From contig NZ_CP017080.1 of NCBI RefSeq assembly GCF_001645685.2, positions 3,711,051 to 3,775,050 on the forward strand: 64,000 bases of DNA, written 5' to 3'. Positions 34,199-43,177 of this stretch are shown piece by piece. The number at the start of each line of letters is the position of its first letter. Positions within the stretch are counted from its first letter, which is position 1. Origin of the DNA: Peribacillus muralis (GTDB taxonomy: Bacteria; Bacillota; Bacilli; Bacillales; DSM-1321). Position numbers and translations under genes: made by a program. The notes beneath the pieces were generated by a model. The model ran no database searches and was not told where the DNA came from. It saw only the letters and a list, made by a program, of their open reading frames with translations.

Positions 34199-35401
34199 TT
34201 AAATAAGTACATGCAACATATTTTCTTGTTTCTTATATCTTCCCTTTATTACTCCAACACCATCAATGATTAGCGAATCAATGTTTTCAATCGGTTTATT
34301 TTCTACTATTAGATGTAATTTATTTATGTTATGAATGCCATCATTGATATGAGCAATAACCGGTTGTTGAATAAGAAAATCTTCATTGTTCATTCTTACT
34401 TTTATAAAGCTCTTATGTAAAAGCCTATCTTCTAGAGGAATGATATTCATGGGGTCAAAGGATACAGCAGTTATTTCCCCTTCAATGTATAGATGAATTC
34501 CTGCTTGTTGATTAAACTTTTCAAAATATCCCCATCTCTTTTTTATAGCAAAATCAAGAACCTCCACTGTTTCAGAACTTATTTTCACATCAGCTATTGA
34601 ATTTCCCATATAGTCACCGGTCTGCTGTACTAATAACTCATATAATGTTTCATCACTATCAAAGAAACTTTCCATCCATCCTGGTGATAGCTCGTTCAGT
34701 AACAAACATATAAACAAACCGGAACTATAACAACTCCTTCTAATACTAGATGTAGATTCATATTTGTTTATTAGTTGTTGTCCATACTTTGTTAAAACAG
34801 AATCACAATCTTTCGAAGTTTTTTCCGAATACGCTCTAAATTCAACATACCAGGCGGGTCCCTCAATTGTTTCAATCAATTTCTCATAGGTTATGTACTT
34901 TTCAAACTTGGCTGTTCTTTTTTCCCTTAAGGCAATAAAAGTATGAAGATAGTGTTTCTTCTTTATTATGTTATGTTCCAACAACGCAAGATAAAGATTT
35001 GTTCGTTCTTGATTTCGTAATTCCACATTTTGTTGTGACAGCGGATATGTGATACCCATCATTTCATCTGGAAACCGTTTTTCATCTTTTATATACTGAT
35101 AGCCGTGAAATAATTCGTGAATTAATACTGAATAGATATCCTCATAATCTTTATAAGAATCCAAATTAACAATTGCAGTGGGATATTCTTCATACAAAAT
35201 CATTGTGTCTCCAGTAAACTGAATATCCCAGCTTAAAATATGATAGGTACATTGTGGGTTGTTACTAAACTTAGGATGATTGAAAAGATAAACATTTCTC
35301 TTATCATATAAGGCATATGCAACAAGTTCAAAGCCCCACCAATAATTCTCCAGCTTAGCCTGAACCAAGTCTTCAGCTATTCGATTAAGATATTGAGGCA
35401 T
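34199..35401 (-). CDS. Orphan protein with HExxH zincin motif
   Basis: A 400-residue soluble protein of unknown family. It has IHELFHGYQYI (near residue 120), a zinc-metallopeptidase signature, and a Glu-rich region 20-50 residues later (EKRFPDEMMG, NVELRNQERTN) that could supply the third ligand. The C-terminal 100 residues are beta-rich. No signal peptide is seen, so it would act in the cytoplasm. GGAGGAGGAAGAG sets the start at MPQYLNRIAED. Its base composition is clearly more AT-rich than the genes on either side, suggesting recent acquisition. Single gene, flanked by repeat array locus 2. Confidence 0.7.
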   Translation of the reverse strand: MPQYLNRIAEDLVQAKLENYWWGFELVAYALYDKRNVYLFNHPKFSNNPQCTYHILSWDIQFTGDTMILYEEYPTAIVNLDSYKDYEDIYSVLIHELFHGYQYIKDEKRFPDEMMGITYPLSQQNVELRNQERTNLYLALLEHNIIKKKHYLHTFIALREKRTAKFEKYITYEKLIETIEGPAWYVEFRAYSEKTSKDCDSVLTKYGQQLINKYESTSSIRRSCYSSGLFICLLLNELSPGWMESFFDSDETLYELLVQQTGDYMGNSIADVKISSETVEVLDFAIKKRWGYFEKFNQQAGIHLYIEGEITAVSFDPMNIIPLEDRLLHKSFIKVRMNNEDFLIQQPVIAHINDGIHNINKLHLIVENKPIENIDSLIIDGVGVIKGRYKKQENMLHVLI

Positions 35402-35485
35402 TCTCTTCCTCCTCCACTGTTTCCATTCTTTCAAAATAATAGCATCGTATTCATATTAACACAATTTCCCAAGTGAATTTCACAA

Positions 35486-35541
35486 AAAAAACACTGTAAA
35501 ACATCAGCTCACGGGAGCGAATATCTTACAGTGGCTTTTTT
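35486..35541 (-). terminator. Terminator after the PAP2 gene
   Basis: CACTGTAA pairs with TTACAGTG across a loop that itself contains a GCTC/GAGC hairpin, flanked by long A and T runs. Serves the minus-strand gene at 35548. Confidence 0.7.
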
Positions 35542-35547
35542 TCTCCA

Positions 35548-36204
35548 TCACTTCTTAATTTGCCTTGCTGGAAAATGGCTGGCCTGATAAGCCGATATCG
35601 CTTGGAACATATACTGTATGACAGCGTACATTCCGCATGCAAGGAGTATTCCCGACAGGACATCCAATACGGCATGCTGTTTCGTAAATAGGGTGGATAA
35701 GATGATCAAGGTTCCGAATGCCGTAACACCAGCATACTCCCACTTATGCTGTTCCCTCCGTTTATGGACGACGATCATCATGATGAATGTTGTCAGTACA
35801 TGGATGCTGGGCAGGCAGTTGACGGGTTGATCGTGGCTATATACGAAACGCATCAAGTGGGCAAAGATATCATTTCCGACCACATCGGGACGCGGGACTG
35901 TCGACTGCCAAAGGCTATATATCACAAAACAGACCAGCTTCCCCGAAACTAAGCTGCCTAATGCAACAAAATAGTGTTTTCGGTCAACAAAACAATAGTA
36001 AATCAGCAATCCATAAATATACGGATACCACAGTAAATACGGAACGACAAATTCTTTAATGAAGGGAATCTCTCCATCTATTAAAGTCGTAACATCGACA
36101 GCGTGACCTGACGATTGATTGATGATTGAATATATGGAACTAGTAAGCACCAGCAGCAATGAATACCATAGCGGGTGCAGGGGTAAAATAGATTTGTTTT
36201 TCAT
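35548..36204 (-). CDS. PAP2-family membrane phosphatase
   Basis: A 218-residue protein with about six helices. Active-site elements are NCLPSIHVLTTF (about residue 135) and FTKQHAVLDVLSGI (about 175), i.e. the PSxH and SxxHxxxD type motifs of PAP2_3. These enzymes dephosphorylate lipid phosphates such as undecaprenyl or phosphatidyl species at the outer membrane face. The SR of the classical SRxxxxxHxxxD motif is replaced by TK, as in inositol-phosphotransferase-like members, so the exact substrate is open. Single gene with its own terminator. Confidence 0.8.
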   Translation of the reverse strand: MKNKSILPLHPLWYSLLLVLTSSIYSIINQSSGHAVDVTTLIDGEIPFIKEFVVPYLLWYPYIYGLLIYYCFVDRKHYFVALGSLVSGKLVCFVIYSLWQSTVPRPDVVGNDIFAHLMRFVYSHDQPVNCLPSIHVLTTFIMMIVVHKRREQHKWEYAGVTAFGTLIILSTLFTKQHAVLDVLSGILLACGMYAVIQYMFQAISAYQASHFPARQIKK

Positions 36205-36398
36205 AGTTTGCTCCGACTTTCAATATTATGGTTATTTTCCAAGGATTATTATACTACATTTCACGCTGAATGGTCGCTTTATGTGCTAATGTTAATGATT
36301 CCCTTGAACTATTAAACTGGTTATCTCTTACTATGGCCTGCCCCCTTCACCCTGATGACAAAGGAAAAGCCATGGTATGTCTCCATGACTTTTACATG

Positions 36399-37748
36399 CT
36401 AGATTTTGTGACGACGTTTTTTCGCTACATACGTTAAGGTAATGAAGATGTATATGCAAAGCGTGATCAACGTCACGATCACCGATGTCGTGAAAATGAT
36501 GCCAATCAGTATCATCAATAAGGCGATAATCGCCGCCCAGGTGGTATAAGGGAACCACTTGACCGCATAGGCACTTGGTTTGCCGTTCTGCTGCTTTCGT
36601 GACTTCAAATGGGCGAAGGCAATGATCAGCCAGATGAACAAGACGGTGTATCCTAGCGATCCCATCAAGAAATCAAAGGTCTTGCTGCCGGCAAATAAAG
36701 AAATCAATACACCGATATATAAAGCGGACGTACACATTAAAATGGCGTAAACAGGAACCTTCTTCTTCGATAAACGCGAGAAGATTTTCGGGATGCGTCC
36801 ATCCTCCGCTTGTGTATACAGGACGCGGGATGAACCATATAACCCTGAGTTCATCGATGAAATGATCGCAAGTAACACAACGGCATTCATAATATGGTCG
36901 GCACCTGGAATCCCTATCATCTGGAAGACCATCACGAACGGACTTTCCGGCACACCGTTCACCTCGTTCCAAGGAATCAAGCTGACGATGATGAAAAATG
37001 GGATGATATAGAAGGAGATGATCCGTATCAATGTGCTGCGAACCGCTTTTGGAACCACCTTTTCAGGATTTTTCGTTTCAGCCAATGTGACCCCGATAAT
37101 TTCCGTGCCACCATATGAATAGATGACCACCAGCATTGCCGTGATTAATCCCTTGGATCCATTCGGGAAGAAACCGCCGTTGTCAGTCAAGTTGGAAAAA
37201 CCGACTGCAGCATGATCGCGAAACGTTACAAGCAATAACAATATACCAGCCATGATGAAGACGATGATGACGGTGATTTTAATTAAGGCAAGCCAATACT
37301 CGGTTTCCGCAAAAACCTTTACGGACAGCAAGTTAACCGCCGTAACTAACACGGAAACGGCTAATGCCAGCATCCAGATTGGATATCCGGGCAGCCAATA
37401 TTGAATGAAAATCGCCGCAACGATCGATTCCGCCGTGATGTTCAACACCCACATTTTCCAATAAATCCAATCCAGGAAGTAAGCTGGATACTTTCCTAAA
37501 ATCGATTGAACCAAATCCCGGAATGTTCTTGCACCGCTATTAGCGACTGCCATTTCAGCTAACCCCTGCATGATGAATAAAAGGATGATCCCACCTATCA
37601 AGTATGCAAGGATGACGGCCGGTCCAGCCATATCAATCGCAGAACTGCTCCCTTTAAATAAACCTGCCCCGATCGCACCGCCTAATGCCATCATCGTAAT
37701 ATGCCGTGAAGTCATTGTTCTCTGTAAATTCCGTTTCTCCGTTTCCAT
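36399..37748 (-). CDS. Amino acid permease (APC/AAT family), T-box controlled
   Basis: A 449-residue proton-coupled permease with 12 helices. It begins TSRHITMMALGGAIGAGLFKGSSSAI, the family signature, and has SYGGTEIIGVTLAETKNPEK in helix 6-7. GGGAGGT before MGETEK-like METEKRNLQ sets the start; an ATG five codons earlier is too close. A full T-box leader precedes it, and its specifier reads as leucine in either likely register. So I infer leucine or branched-chain uptake induced by uncharged tRNA-Leu, comparable to the T-box permease YvbW of B. subtilis. Confidence 0.88.
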   Translation of the reverse strand: METEKRNLQRTMTSRHITMMALGGAIGAGLFKGSSSAIDMAGPAVILAYLIGGIILLFIMQGLAEMAVANSGARTFRDLVQSILGKYPAYFLDWIYWKMWVLNITAESIVAAIFIQYWLPGYPIWMLALAVSVLVTAVNLLSVKVFAETEYWLALIKITVIIVFIMAGILLLLVTFRDHAAVGFSNLTDNGGFFPNGSKGLITAMLVVIYSYGGTEIIGVTLAETKNPEKVVPKAVRSTLIRIISFYIIPFFIIVSLIPWNEVNGVPESPFVMVFQMIGIPGADHIMNAVVLLAIISSMNSGLYGSSRVLYTQAEDGRIPKIFSRLSKKKVPVYAILMCTSALYIGVLISLFAGSKTFDFLMGSLGYTVLFIWLIIAFAHLKSRKQQNGKPSAYAVKWFPYTTWAAIIALLMILIGIIFTTSVIVTLITLCIYIFITLTYVAKKRRHKI

Positions 37749-37770
37749 ATCCTTACCTCCCAAAATATCA

Positions 37771-38045
37771 AAAAAAGCATATCGTCTCTTCCTTCATAAT
37801 CAAATGAAGAAAGAGACGATATGCCTTATGCTTACCGCGGTACCACTCTTTTTGGCTCTTTTATTAGAACCCTGCTCTCAAACCCTATAACGAAGGTTAC
37901 TCGTTAAAACAAAGAGAAAAGGATATCTCTCCCCCTGCTTTACCACTCCCAGGCAAGTTCAAAGTCTCATTGGACTGCGTTGCACCACCCCGCAGCTCTC
38001 TTTACCGAATGATGAGCTTTTACTACTCCTGATCATTGCGTTTCA
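37771..38045 (-). promoter_or_regulatory. T-box riboswitch, probable leucine specificity
   Basis: The conserved T-box AGAGTGGTACCGCGG is present (complement 37835-37849). The terminator helix pairs 37804-37825 with 37777-37797, followed by six U. Stem I shows the AGTAGTA strand opposite GAACTTG (37954-37960), closed by CAGG/CCTG and by AAAG/CTTT and CTCAT/ATGAG. The distal AGAGA and GGTGGTG elements follow. The specifier after GAA is CTT, or TTG one base on; both are leucine. Uncharged tRNA would bind and favour the antiterminator. Confidence 0.9.
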
Positions 38046-38079
38046 AAAATTATATCTGAATATTTTTATAATATTCAAT

Positions 38080-38108
38080 ACTATACGGACTCTGAGTACC
38101 TTTGTCAA
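38080..38108 (-). promoter_or_regulatory. Sigma-A promoter of the T-box leader
   Basis: On the minus strand TTGACA (38103-38108) and TATAGT (38080-38085) with a 17-bp spacer. Transcription would begin about 30-35 nt before the first T-box helix. Confidence 0.75.
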
Positions 38109-38471
38109 TAACTTTTTTAGGATAGTATTTTAACAAGGGAAAATATTAGGTTTTGTGGTTGTATGATGTATAATCACAGCAACTTCAATAGATATTTTTT
38201 CATTTTTACCTTGTGTAGTTATTGTCTTTGGTTTAATTTTTCCTAATTAAGCCATTCAACAGTGCCCCAATACTCAACTCTTATGACCCTTCAAAAGTTA
38301 TTTTTTAATCACAGATAATCCTATATTAAATTCTACCCTATACGATAAATTCATTGAAAAGTTCCCAAACCAAAAGTAATTTTTTAAATTTTCAATAAAT
38401 TATACACTAGTTATATAGACCCTGTGTTACTATTTAATTGAAGTAAAAATTATACCGAGGGGGTAAATGGA
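38109..38471. other. AT-rich gap upstream of the interrupted secreted-protein gene
   Basis: Very AT-rich, with no open frame of interest. Near its right end TTCAAT and TATAGA 17 bp apart could be a promoter for the plus-strand gene at 38472. Nothing else identified. Confidence 0.35.
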
Positions 38472-39017
38472 ATGAGCAAATGGTTTATTAGTATCTTAGT
38501 CGCATTTATGATTATGTCTACATCATCCGTTTTTGCAGAAGATCAAAAAGATCCCGGTTCGTCTAACTTGGTATCAACAGATACAGTAGAAGGTAAACAT
38601 ATAGGTGATTACTATACTTTTTCAGTTGATTTAGTGGATATATAATTAGCAGAAGGTGAAGTAGCTTCTATTCCTTTAGTTCTAGTTCCCACCAACTCAG
38701 AGAACAAACTTATCCAACCAAGAGTAGCCTTTCCTGGTCCCGGAGGTGTCCTTAATTTATGGGCAGAAGGGAATAAGGTTAGATACAAAATAACTATGTC
38801 TATACCAGCTACAGGCTTTACTGGCACTATGAGTATTACAAATCTTACTTCAGGGTTATCCTCTGGGAGAACTTCAGTTTCGGGTTTTAGTGGGTCTGTT
38901 TCATATAGAGCGTTATATAATAATAGATATAGTGCGCAATTAACCGGATCAGCAACTTTCCTCGGTAAAGTTGTTTCTTATACTGTACCAAATTATATTA
39001 CTTGGGTTTCCAAATAA
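38472..39017 (+). pseudogene. Secreted protein gene interrupted by one in-frame stop
   Basis: GAGGGGGT precedes an ATG opening a 182-codon frame. The signal peptide is SILVAFMIMSTSSVFA with cleavage before EDQK. Codon 58 is TAA (38643-38645); the same frame then continues to the final TAA as LAEGEVASIPLVLVPTNSEN and on to NYITWVSK with normal-looking codons. The C-terminal part is Ser, Thr and Gly rich and beta-like. One base change therefore separates it from an intact protein of about 181 residues. The family is not recognised. The surroundings are AT-rich. Confidence 0.75.
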
Positions 39018-39107
39018 GAATTTTTCACCAAACCATAAGTAGACAATATTATTATATTTTCTACTTTTATGTATAATAAAGTTAAAAATGAAAGAGGGTT
39101 ATCAAAG

Positions 39108-39515
39108 ATGATTGATCATGAGCCTAAAGAATTATTAAAGACTCTTCTAAATGATTATAAAATGCCTGCAGCATCATTAAGTAAAATTACCGGTATATCT
39201 GAACAAGTCATTTTAGATTTTGCAAACGGCGAAAATGTTCAATCTTTGATCTCTCAAACAGAAATGATGGACCTCATAGACTTAGTCGGCCTTTTAGCCA
39301 TCGGGATGAATTCAACCGATTCAAATGAGAGGGTCTTCGCCATAATTCAGGCACTGAACAATGAATTTGGCATACCCTTGGAGACGATTTCCTTATTCTC
39401 TAACCTTGAAAGTGAAGATATCGAGAAATTCATGGCAGAAAATGATTCTCTTTCGATCGAGAAAAGATACAACCTTGCAGTAACCGTCCTATTTTTGCAT
39501 TATATAATCAAATAA
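39108..39515 (+). CDS. Small HTH-like protein of unknown function
   Basis: About 135 residues, mostly helical. Residues 10-45 (LLNDYKMPAASLSKITGISEQVILDFANGE) look like a helix-turn-helix of the Cro/C1 kind. The rest is a helical domain with two hydrophobic stretches (LIDLVGLLAIGM and LAVTVLFLHYII). AGAGGG nine bases before MIDHEPKELL gives the start. It follows the interrupted secreted gene on the same strand by 90 nt, so the two might once have worked together. Followed by a strong terminator. Confidence 0.6.
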   Translation: MIDHEPKELLKTLLNDYKMPAASLSKITGISEQVILDFANGENVQSLISQTEMMDLIDLVGLLAIGMNSTDSNERVFAIIQALNNEFGIPLETISLFSNLESEDIEKFMAENDSLSIEKRYNLAVTVLFLHYIIK

Positions 39516-39523
39516 TTCATCAA

Positions 39524-39564
39524 AAAAGAGGATATACCGCGAAATGTAAGCGGCTACCCTCTTT
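39524..39564. terminator. Bidirectional terminator before ccdA
   Basis: AAAGAGGATATACCGC pairs with GCGGCTACCCTCTTT with small mismatches, then CGTTTTTT on the plus strand. It lies between convergent genes. Confidence 0.75.
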
Positions 39565-39589
39565 CGTTTTTTATGTTTCGCCGAAGTTC

Positions 39590-40294
39590 TCAAAAACCCG
39601 TGAAACCGCCGAATACACGATTTGTCAGAAAAGTCGTGATGTTCGTCATCCAGTCGAAAAACAAGAAAATCCCCATAACGATCGTGAGATATCCGCCAAT
39701 TTTGGTGAAGCTATGACTATACTTCCTGATCCAGCTTGATTTGCCGATAAAAAAGGACATGATGAAGAAAGGGATTGAAAATCCAAGAATATAAGCAATC
39801 ATATAGAGCAGGCCTTGTCCGGTATATAAACCGAGAGCCATGACAGCACCCAAAATCGGTCCGACACATGGAGTCCAGCCAGCAGCATAGCCAATACCGA
39901 TCAAAATCGACCCGATATACCCCGTTGGACGGTTTTTAAAGGTGATCTTCCTATCCTTCATCAGGAATTTCGGCTGGAAAAATCCGACCAAGATCAACCC
40001 GAACAAAACGATCAATACAGCCCCTGCTTGCCTGACCAAATCTATATACTCATAAAAAAGCTCGTAAAAAATCGTGGTCGAAAGCCCCAGTGCCACAAAA
40101 ATGATGGAAAACCCGACCAAAAAGAAAAAGGTATGAAGCAGTGCCTTTCGATTGAAGGTTTTGCTTCCTTCTTTTAACTCACTTACCGATAAGCCTGTAA
40201 TATAAGATAAAAAGGCAGGATATAACGGTAAACAACATGGAGAAATAAAAGATAATATTCCTGCACTAAATGCTAAAAAGATACTTACATCCAC
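39590..40294 (-). CDS. ccdA: Cytochrome c biogenesis protein CcdA
   Basis: A 234-residue membrane protein with six helices that carries reducing equivalents across the membrane for cytochrome c maturation and spore coat/cortex thiol chemistry. The two redox cysteines are in FISPCCLPLYPAFLSY (helix 1) and GWTPCVGPILGAV (helix 4). Length is that of Bacillus CcdA. GGGGGA nine bases before GTG sets the start at MDVSIFLAFSAG. In B. subtilis it is followed by other biogenesis genes; here it is alone. Confidence 0.93.
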   Translation of the reverse strand: MDVSIFLAFSAGILSFISPCCLPLYPAFLSYITGLSVSELKEGSKTFNRKALLHTFFFLVGFSIIFVALGLSTTIFYELFYEYIDLVRQAGAVLIVLFGLILVGFFQPKFLMKDRKITFKNRPTGYIGSILIGIGYAAGWTPCVGPILGAVMALGLYTGQGLLYMIAYILGFSIPFFIMSFFIGKSSWIRKYSHSFTKIGGYLTIVMGIFLFFDWMTNITTFLTNRVFGGFTGF

Positions 40295-40344
40295 CTATCG
40301 ATCTCCCCCTTAGCTACTCCAACTTCTGAAACTCTCGTCAACTA

Positions 40345-40587
40345 TCAAATATTCAGCCCCAACCATGAAGCAGCAACCATCAGCACCCCAATCACGACCG
40401 CTGCAACCGGTCCCAAAATAAATAACCCGAATAGCAGAGAGACCCCTGCGTCCAAAAAGGTTCGAACGGGCCCTGGCTTTTTCATTTTATTCGACTGCGC
40501 CGCCAATAAGTCTTCCAGGTTGCTGATTTTTTGATTCAGCTCCTGCAACTCTTGAACCACTCTGGTGTCCTGATCCATCACTCCCAT
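40345..40587 (-). CDS. Small protein with N-terminal coiled coil and C-terminal helix hairpin
   Basis: About 80 residues. The first half (VVQELQELNQKISNLEDLLAAQ) forms a coiled coil. The second half has two hydrophobic segments (FLDAGVSLLFGLFILGPVAAVV and IGVLMVAASWLGLNI). The open frame extends much further upstream but would overlap the divergent MFS promoter and gene. GAGGAAGG eight bases before MGVMDQDTRV makes this the real start. Function unknown; it lies between ccdA and the divergent MFS gene. Confidence 0.6.
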   Translation of the reverse strand: MGVMDQDTRVVQELQELNQKISNLEDLLAAQSNKMKKPGPVRTFLDAGVSLLFGLFILGPVAAVVIGVLMVAASWLGLNI

Positions 40588-40786
40588 ACTTCCTTCCTCA
40601 TTAACATTTAGTGTTAATTTTATCATCTTCATCCATTTATAAAAAGTGAAAGTGACGATTTCCCAGAACAAATCGGATTCCGGCTGCTTAGACGATTGAA
40701 ACTTTTTTTCAAAATCTGTCAACAATGTTACAATAACAAGGTTGAACCCATCCAATCTATAGAACAGGCGAGGTATCATTTTTTTT

Positions 40787-41947
40787 ATGAAAGCTTTACG
40801 ATTATTAAAAAGTTTTAACTTTTTATATTTTGGACTGCTTGCCATTTTCATTCCGTTTCTTCCAGTTTATTTGGCAGATCAAGGTTTGCGGCCAGCCCAA
40901 ATCGGATTCATCATTGGTACAGGAGGATTTGTCACCCTGATTACCCAGCCATTATGGGGAATGATCAGCGACAAAACCCGGACGATCCGCAAAGTCCTGT
41001 TGTTACTCATTTTTTTCTCCAGTGTAATCGGTTATTTTCTATATGACTCAAGCAGCTATCTCCAGCTGATCCTGTTTGCCATGCTGCTTTATTTCTTTTT
41101 GATGCCGATCGATCCCCTGACGGAAAGCCTCAACTTTACGATTGCGGAGAAATCAGGAATCAGCTATGGCTCGATCCGGACTTATGGCGCATTGGGTTAT
41201 GCGGTCATATCGCTGATCACAGGCTATGTGATGTCCTATTTCGGAGCAAACAGCCTGGCCTTTCTTTTTGCCGGGATCGGGCTGATCAGCTTCATCATTA
41301 GCTGGATGATGCCTGATGCACCGGTGTCGGGAAAGCCTGTCACCTTGAAGAGCCTGAAGCATTTTTTCAGCAACAAGGAGACGCTGCTTTTTCTATTGCT
41401 GGTATTTATCTGTGCCGTTCCAGCAAGAATGAATGATACGTTCCTAGGTGTGTATATCCGCGAGCTTGGAGGAAGCGCCAAGCTTGTCGGCTTGACCTGG
41501 TTCCTGGCGGCCGGAAGTGAAATCGTCGTATTCGCCCTAAGCTTCTGGTGGCTGCGCAAAGGCAATGAAATCATCATCATTTCGTTTGCAGCGGCGTTTT
41601 TCTTTATCCGCTATTTCGTCTCTGCCTGGATTACCGATCCGCATTTGCTGGCTTATTTACAGGTCTTGCAAATATTGACGTTCCCGATTTTCTACTCTGC
41701 GGCGATCCAGTACCTGTACCGCATCGTACCAGTGGAGTGGCGCGCTACAGGCCAGACTGTCCTGGCGCTCCTATTCTTCGGGGTTTCGGGAATCATCGCT
41801 TCTTATGTAGGCGGCTCCATCTATGAGGCCTTCGGGGGCAAGACGCTATACTTGTTCATCTCCTCGATATCCTTTATCGGCATGGTTTTCGCCTTGGTGC
41901 TTTACCGCATATATGGCACAAGGCTTGATACGGCAGAGGAAGGTTGA
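40787..41947 (+). CDS. MFS transporter (YwbF-like)
   Basis: A 386-residue, 12-helix transporter of the MFS_1-like group, starting LLKSFNFLYFGLLAIFIPFLPVYLA. The loop 2-3 motif is WGMISDKTRTIRKVL, the standard MFS signature. The branch includes E. coli 3-phenylpropionate and nucleoside permeases and B. subtilis YwbF; the substrate cannot be told. Single gene, divergent from the small coiled-coil gene. GC is high compared with neighbours such as 39.1-39.5 kb. Confidence 0.85.
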   Translation: MKALRLLKSFNFLYFGLLAIFIPFLPVYLADQGLRPAQIGFIIGTGGFVTLITQPLWGMISDKTRTIRKVLLLLIFFSSVIGYFLYDSSSYLQLILFAMLLYFFLMPIDPLTESLNFTIAEKSGISYGSIRTYGALGYAVISLITGYVMSYFGANSLAFLFAGIGLISFIISWMMPDAPVSGKPVTLKSLKHFFSNKETLLFLLLVFICAVPARMNDTFLGVYIRELGGSAKLVGLTWFLAAGSEIVVFALSFWWLRKGNEIIIISFAAAFFFIRYFVSAWITDPHLLAYLQVLQILTFPIFYSAAIQYLYRIVPVEWRATGQTVLALLFFGVSGIIASYVGGSIYEAFGGKTLYLFISSISFIGMVFALVLYRIYGTRLDTAEEG

Positions 41948-42143
41948 TTGAACTGAAAAGTTCTACGGTTTCTCCTTAATATGGAATGTAGTCATTGTAA
42001 AAAACACTGAATCGTCTATTACAGATAAGTGTAGACGATCTCAAACCTGAAACGGCACATTTCAAAACTGGAATTTCGTTCCCCTGACTTTGTATTACTA
42101 TAAAGTCATGAATTAAGCCCCTTTTACTAAAAGAGGTGTTTTA

Positions 42144-42317
42144 ATGTCGAAATATCGTTTATTCCACACTCTTATCAGTGTCATCTTCTTCGGATGCTTT
42201 CTATATAGTGTCTACACCAGAACACCTGAAGGCTTCATAGTGACCATTATTGTTGGAATCGTTGGATGCGGCTTATTGTTGGTTAATCATAAGATGAATA
42301 AACAAAGTGAAACATAA
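42144..42317 (+). CDS. 57-residue membrane protein
   Basis: AAAGAGGTG seven bases before ATG opens a short frame MSKYRLFHTLISVIFFGCFL that continues to a second helix (FIVTIIVGIVGCGLLLV) and ends HKMNKQSET. Two hydrophobic helices joined by a short loop (YTRTPEG), N- and C-termini polar. The good ribosome binding site and a terminator downstream support it as real. Family not recognised. Confidence 0.6.
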   Translation: MSKYRLFHTLISVIFFGCFLYSVYTRTPEGFIVTIIVGIVGCGLLLVNHKMNKQSET

Positions 42318-42397
42318 GGCTTGGTACATCATCTCCCGTTCACAGACGTTGTATGGCGATTTCCCGCCTTCTCTAGTACTGCCCGGAAGCATAAAAA

Positions 42398-42440
42398 GGG
42401 GGCTGTCTCATAAGTCCGATTTAGACCGATTGACACCCCC
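42398..42440. repeat. Imperfect hairpin GGGGGCTGTC/GACACCCCC
   Basis: GGGGGCTGTC (42398-42407) pairs with GACACCCCC (42432-42440) with one bulge, around a 24-nt loop. The GGGCTGTCTCATAAG start resembles sequences at the ends of some Bacillus insertion elements, so a tiny relic is possible. No transposase is nearby. Confidence 0.35.
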
Positions 42441-42445
42441 TCATT

Positions 42446-42486
42446 AAAATCAAGATGCTGATGATTTAACAGCAATCTTGATTTTT
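42446..42486 (+). terminator. Terminator after the 57-residue membrane protein gene
   Basis: AAAATCAAGATGCTG pairs with CAGCAATCTTGATTTT with one bulge, followed by TTC on the plus strand. May also stop lia transcripts from the other side. Confidence 0.65.
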
Positions 42487-42538
42487 TCATTTGTTCTTTT
42501 TGGCTGATTTTATCCTTTTGGCATGGCCCTTGTTTTCT

Positions 42539-43177
42539 TTATTGATCATCGACGAGTGAATGCTTAAATGCGTAAATCACCGCTTGGGTACGGTCCTGCA
42601 CATCAAGCTTACTTAATATATTACTAACATGCACCTTGGCCGTTTTCAGGGCAATGTATAGTTCATCGGCTATTTCCTGATTCGTTTTCCCTTGTGTCAT
42701 CAAAAGCAATATTTCCATTTCACGGTTTGTCAATTGTTCATGAAGCTCGGTTTTCTGTGGCCGACGTAGCTTTTCCATCATTTTCCCGGTCACCTCAGGC
42801 TCCAGAACGCTTTGTCCCTGGAAGGTGGACCGGACGGCTCTGGCAATCTCGCTTGCCTTCGAGGTTTTCAGCATATAGCTCGTCGCCCCGGCCTCCAATG
42901 CCGGATACACTTTTTCGTCATCCAGGAAGCTTGTCACAATGATGATCTTGGCTTCGGGCCATTTTTCGATAATTCGCTTCGTCGCTTCTATGCCATCCAT
43001 TTCAGGCATGACCAAATCCATCAAAATGATATCCGGACGCAATTCCAAGGCCAGTTCGACTGCTTTCAAACCGTTGTCCGCTTCCCCGATCACTTCGATA
43101 TCCGCTTGTGCCGTTAAATAGGCAGATACCCCTATTCTTACCATTTCATGGTCATCGACAAATAATACTTTAATCAT
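42539..43177 (-). CDS. liaR: Response regulator LiaR (NarL family)
   Basis: A 212-residue regulator closely matching LiaR/VraR. The receiver has [15 protein letters not shown], the phospho-Asp in [14 protein letters not shown] (near 54) and [18 protein letters not shown]. The C-terminal LuxR-type HTH is in [31 protein letters not shown] best fits the fourth codon of the longest frame, giving MIKVLFVDD. It overlaps the liaS stop and is last in the operon. It responds to cell-wall antibiotics and envelope damage via LiaS and activates liaI-liaH. Confidence 0.93.
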   Translation of the reverse strand: MIKVLFVDDHEMVRIGVSAYLTAQADIEVIGEADNGLKAVELALELRPDIILMDLVMPEMDGIEATKRIIEKWPEAKIIIVTSFLDDEKVYPALEAGATSYMLKTSKASEIARAVRSTFQGQSVLEPEVTGKMMEKLRRPQKTELHEQLTNREMEILLLMTQGKTNQEIADELYIALKTAKVHVSNILSKLDVQDRTQAVIYAFKHSLVDDQ

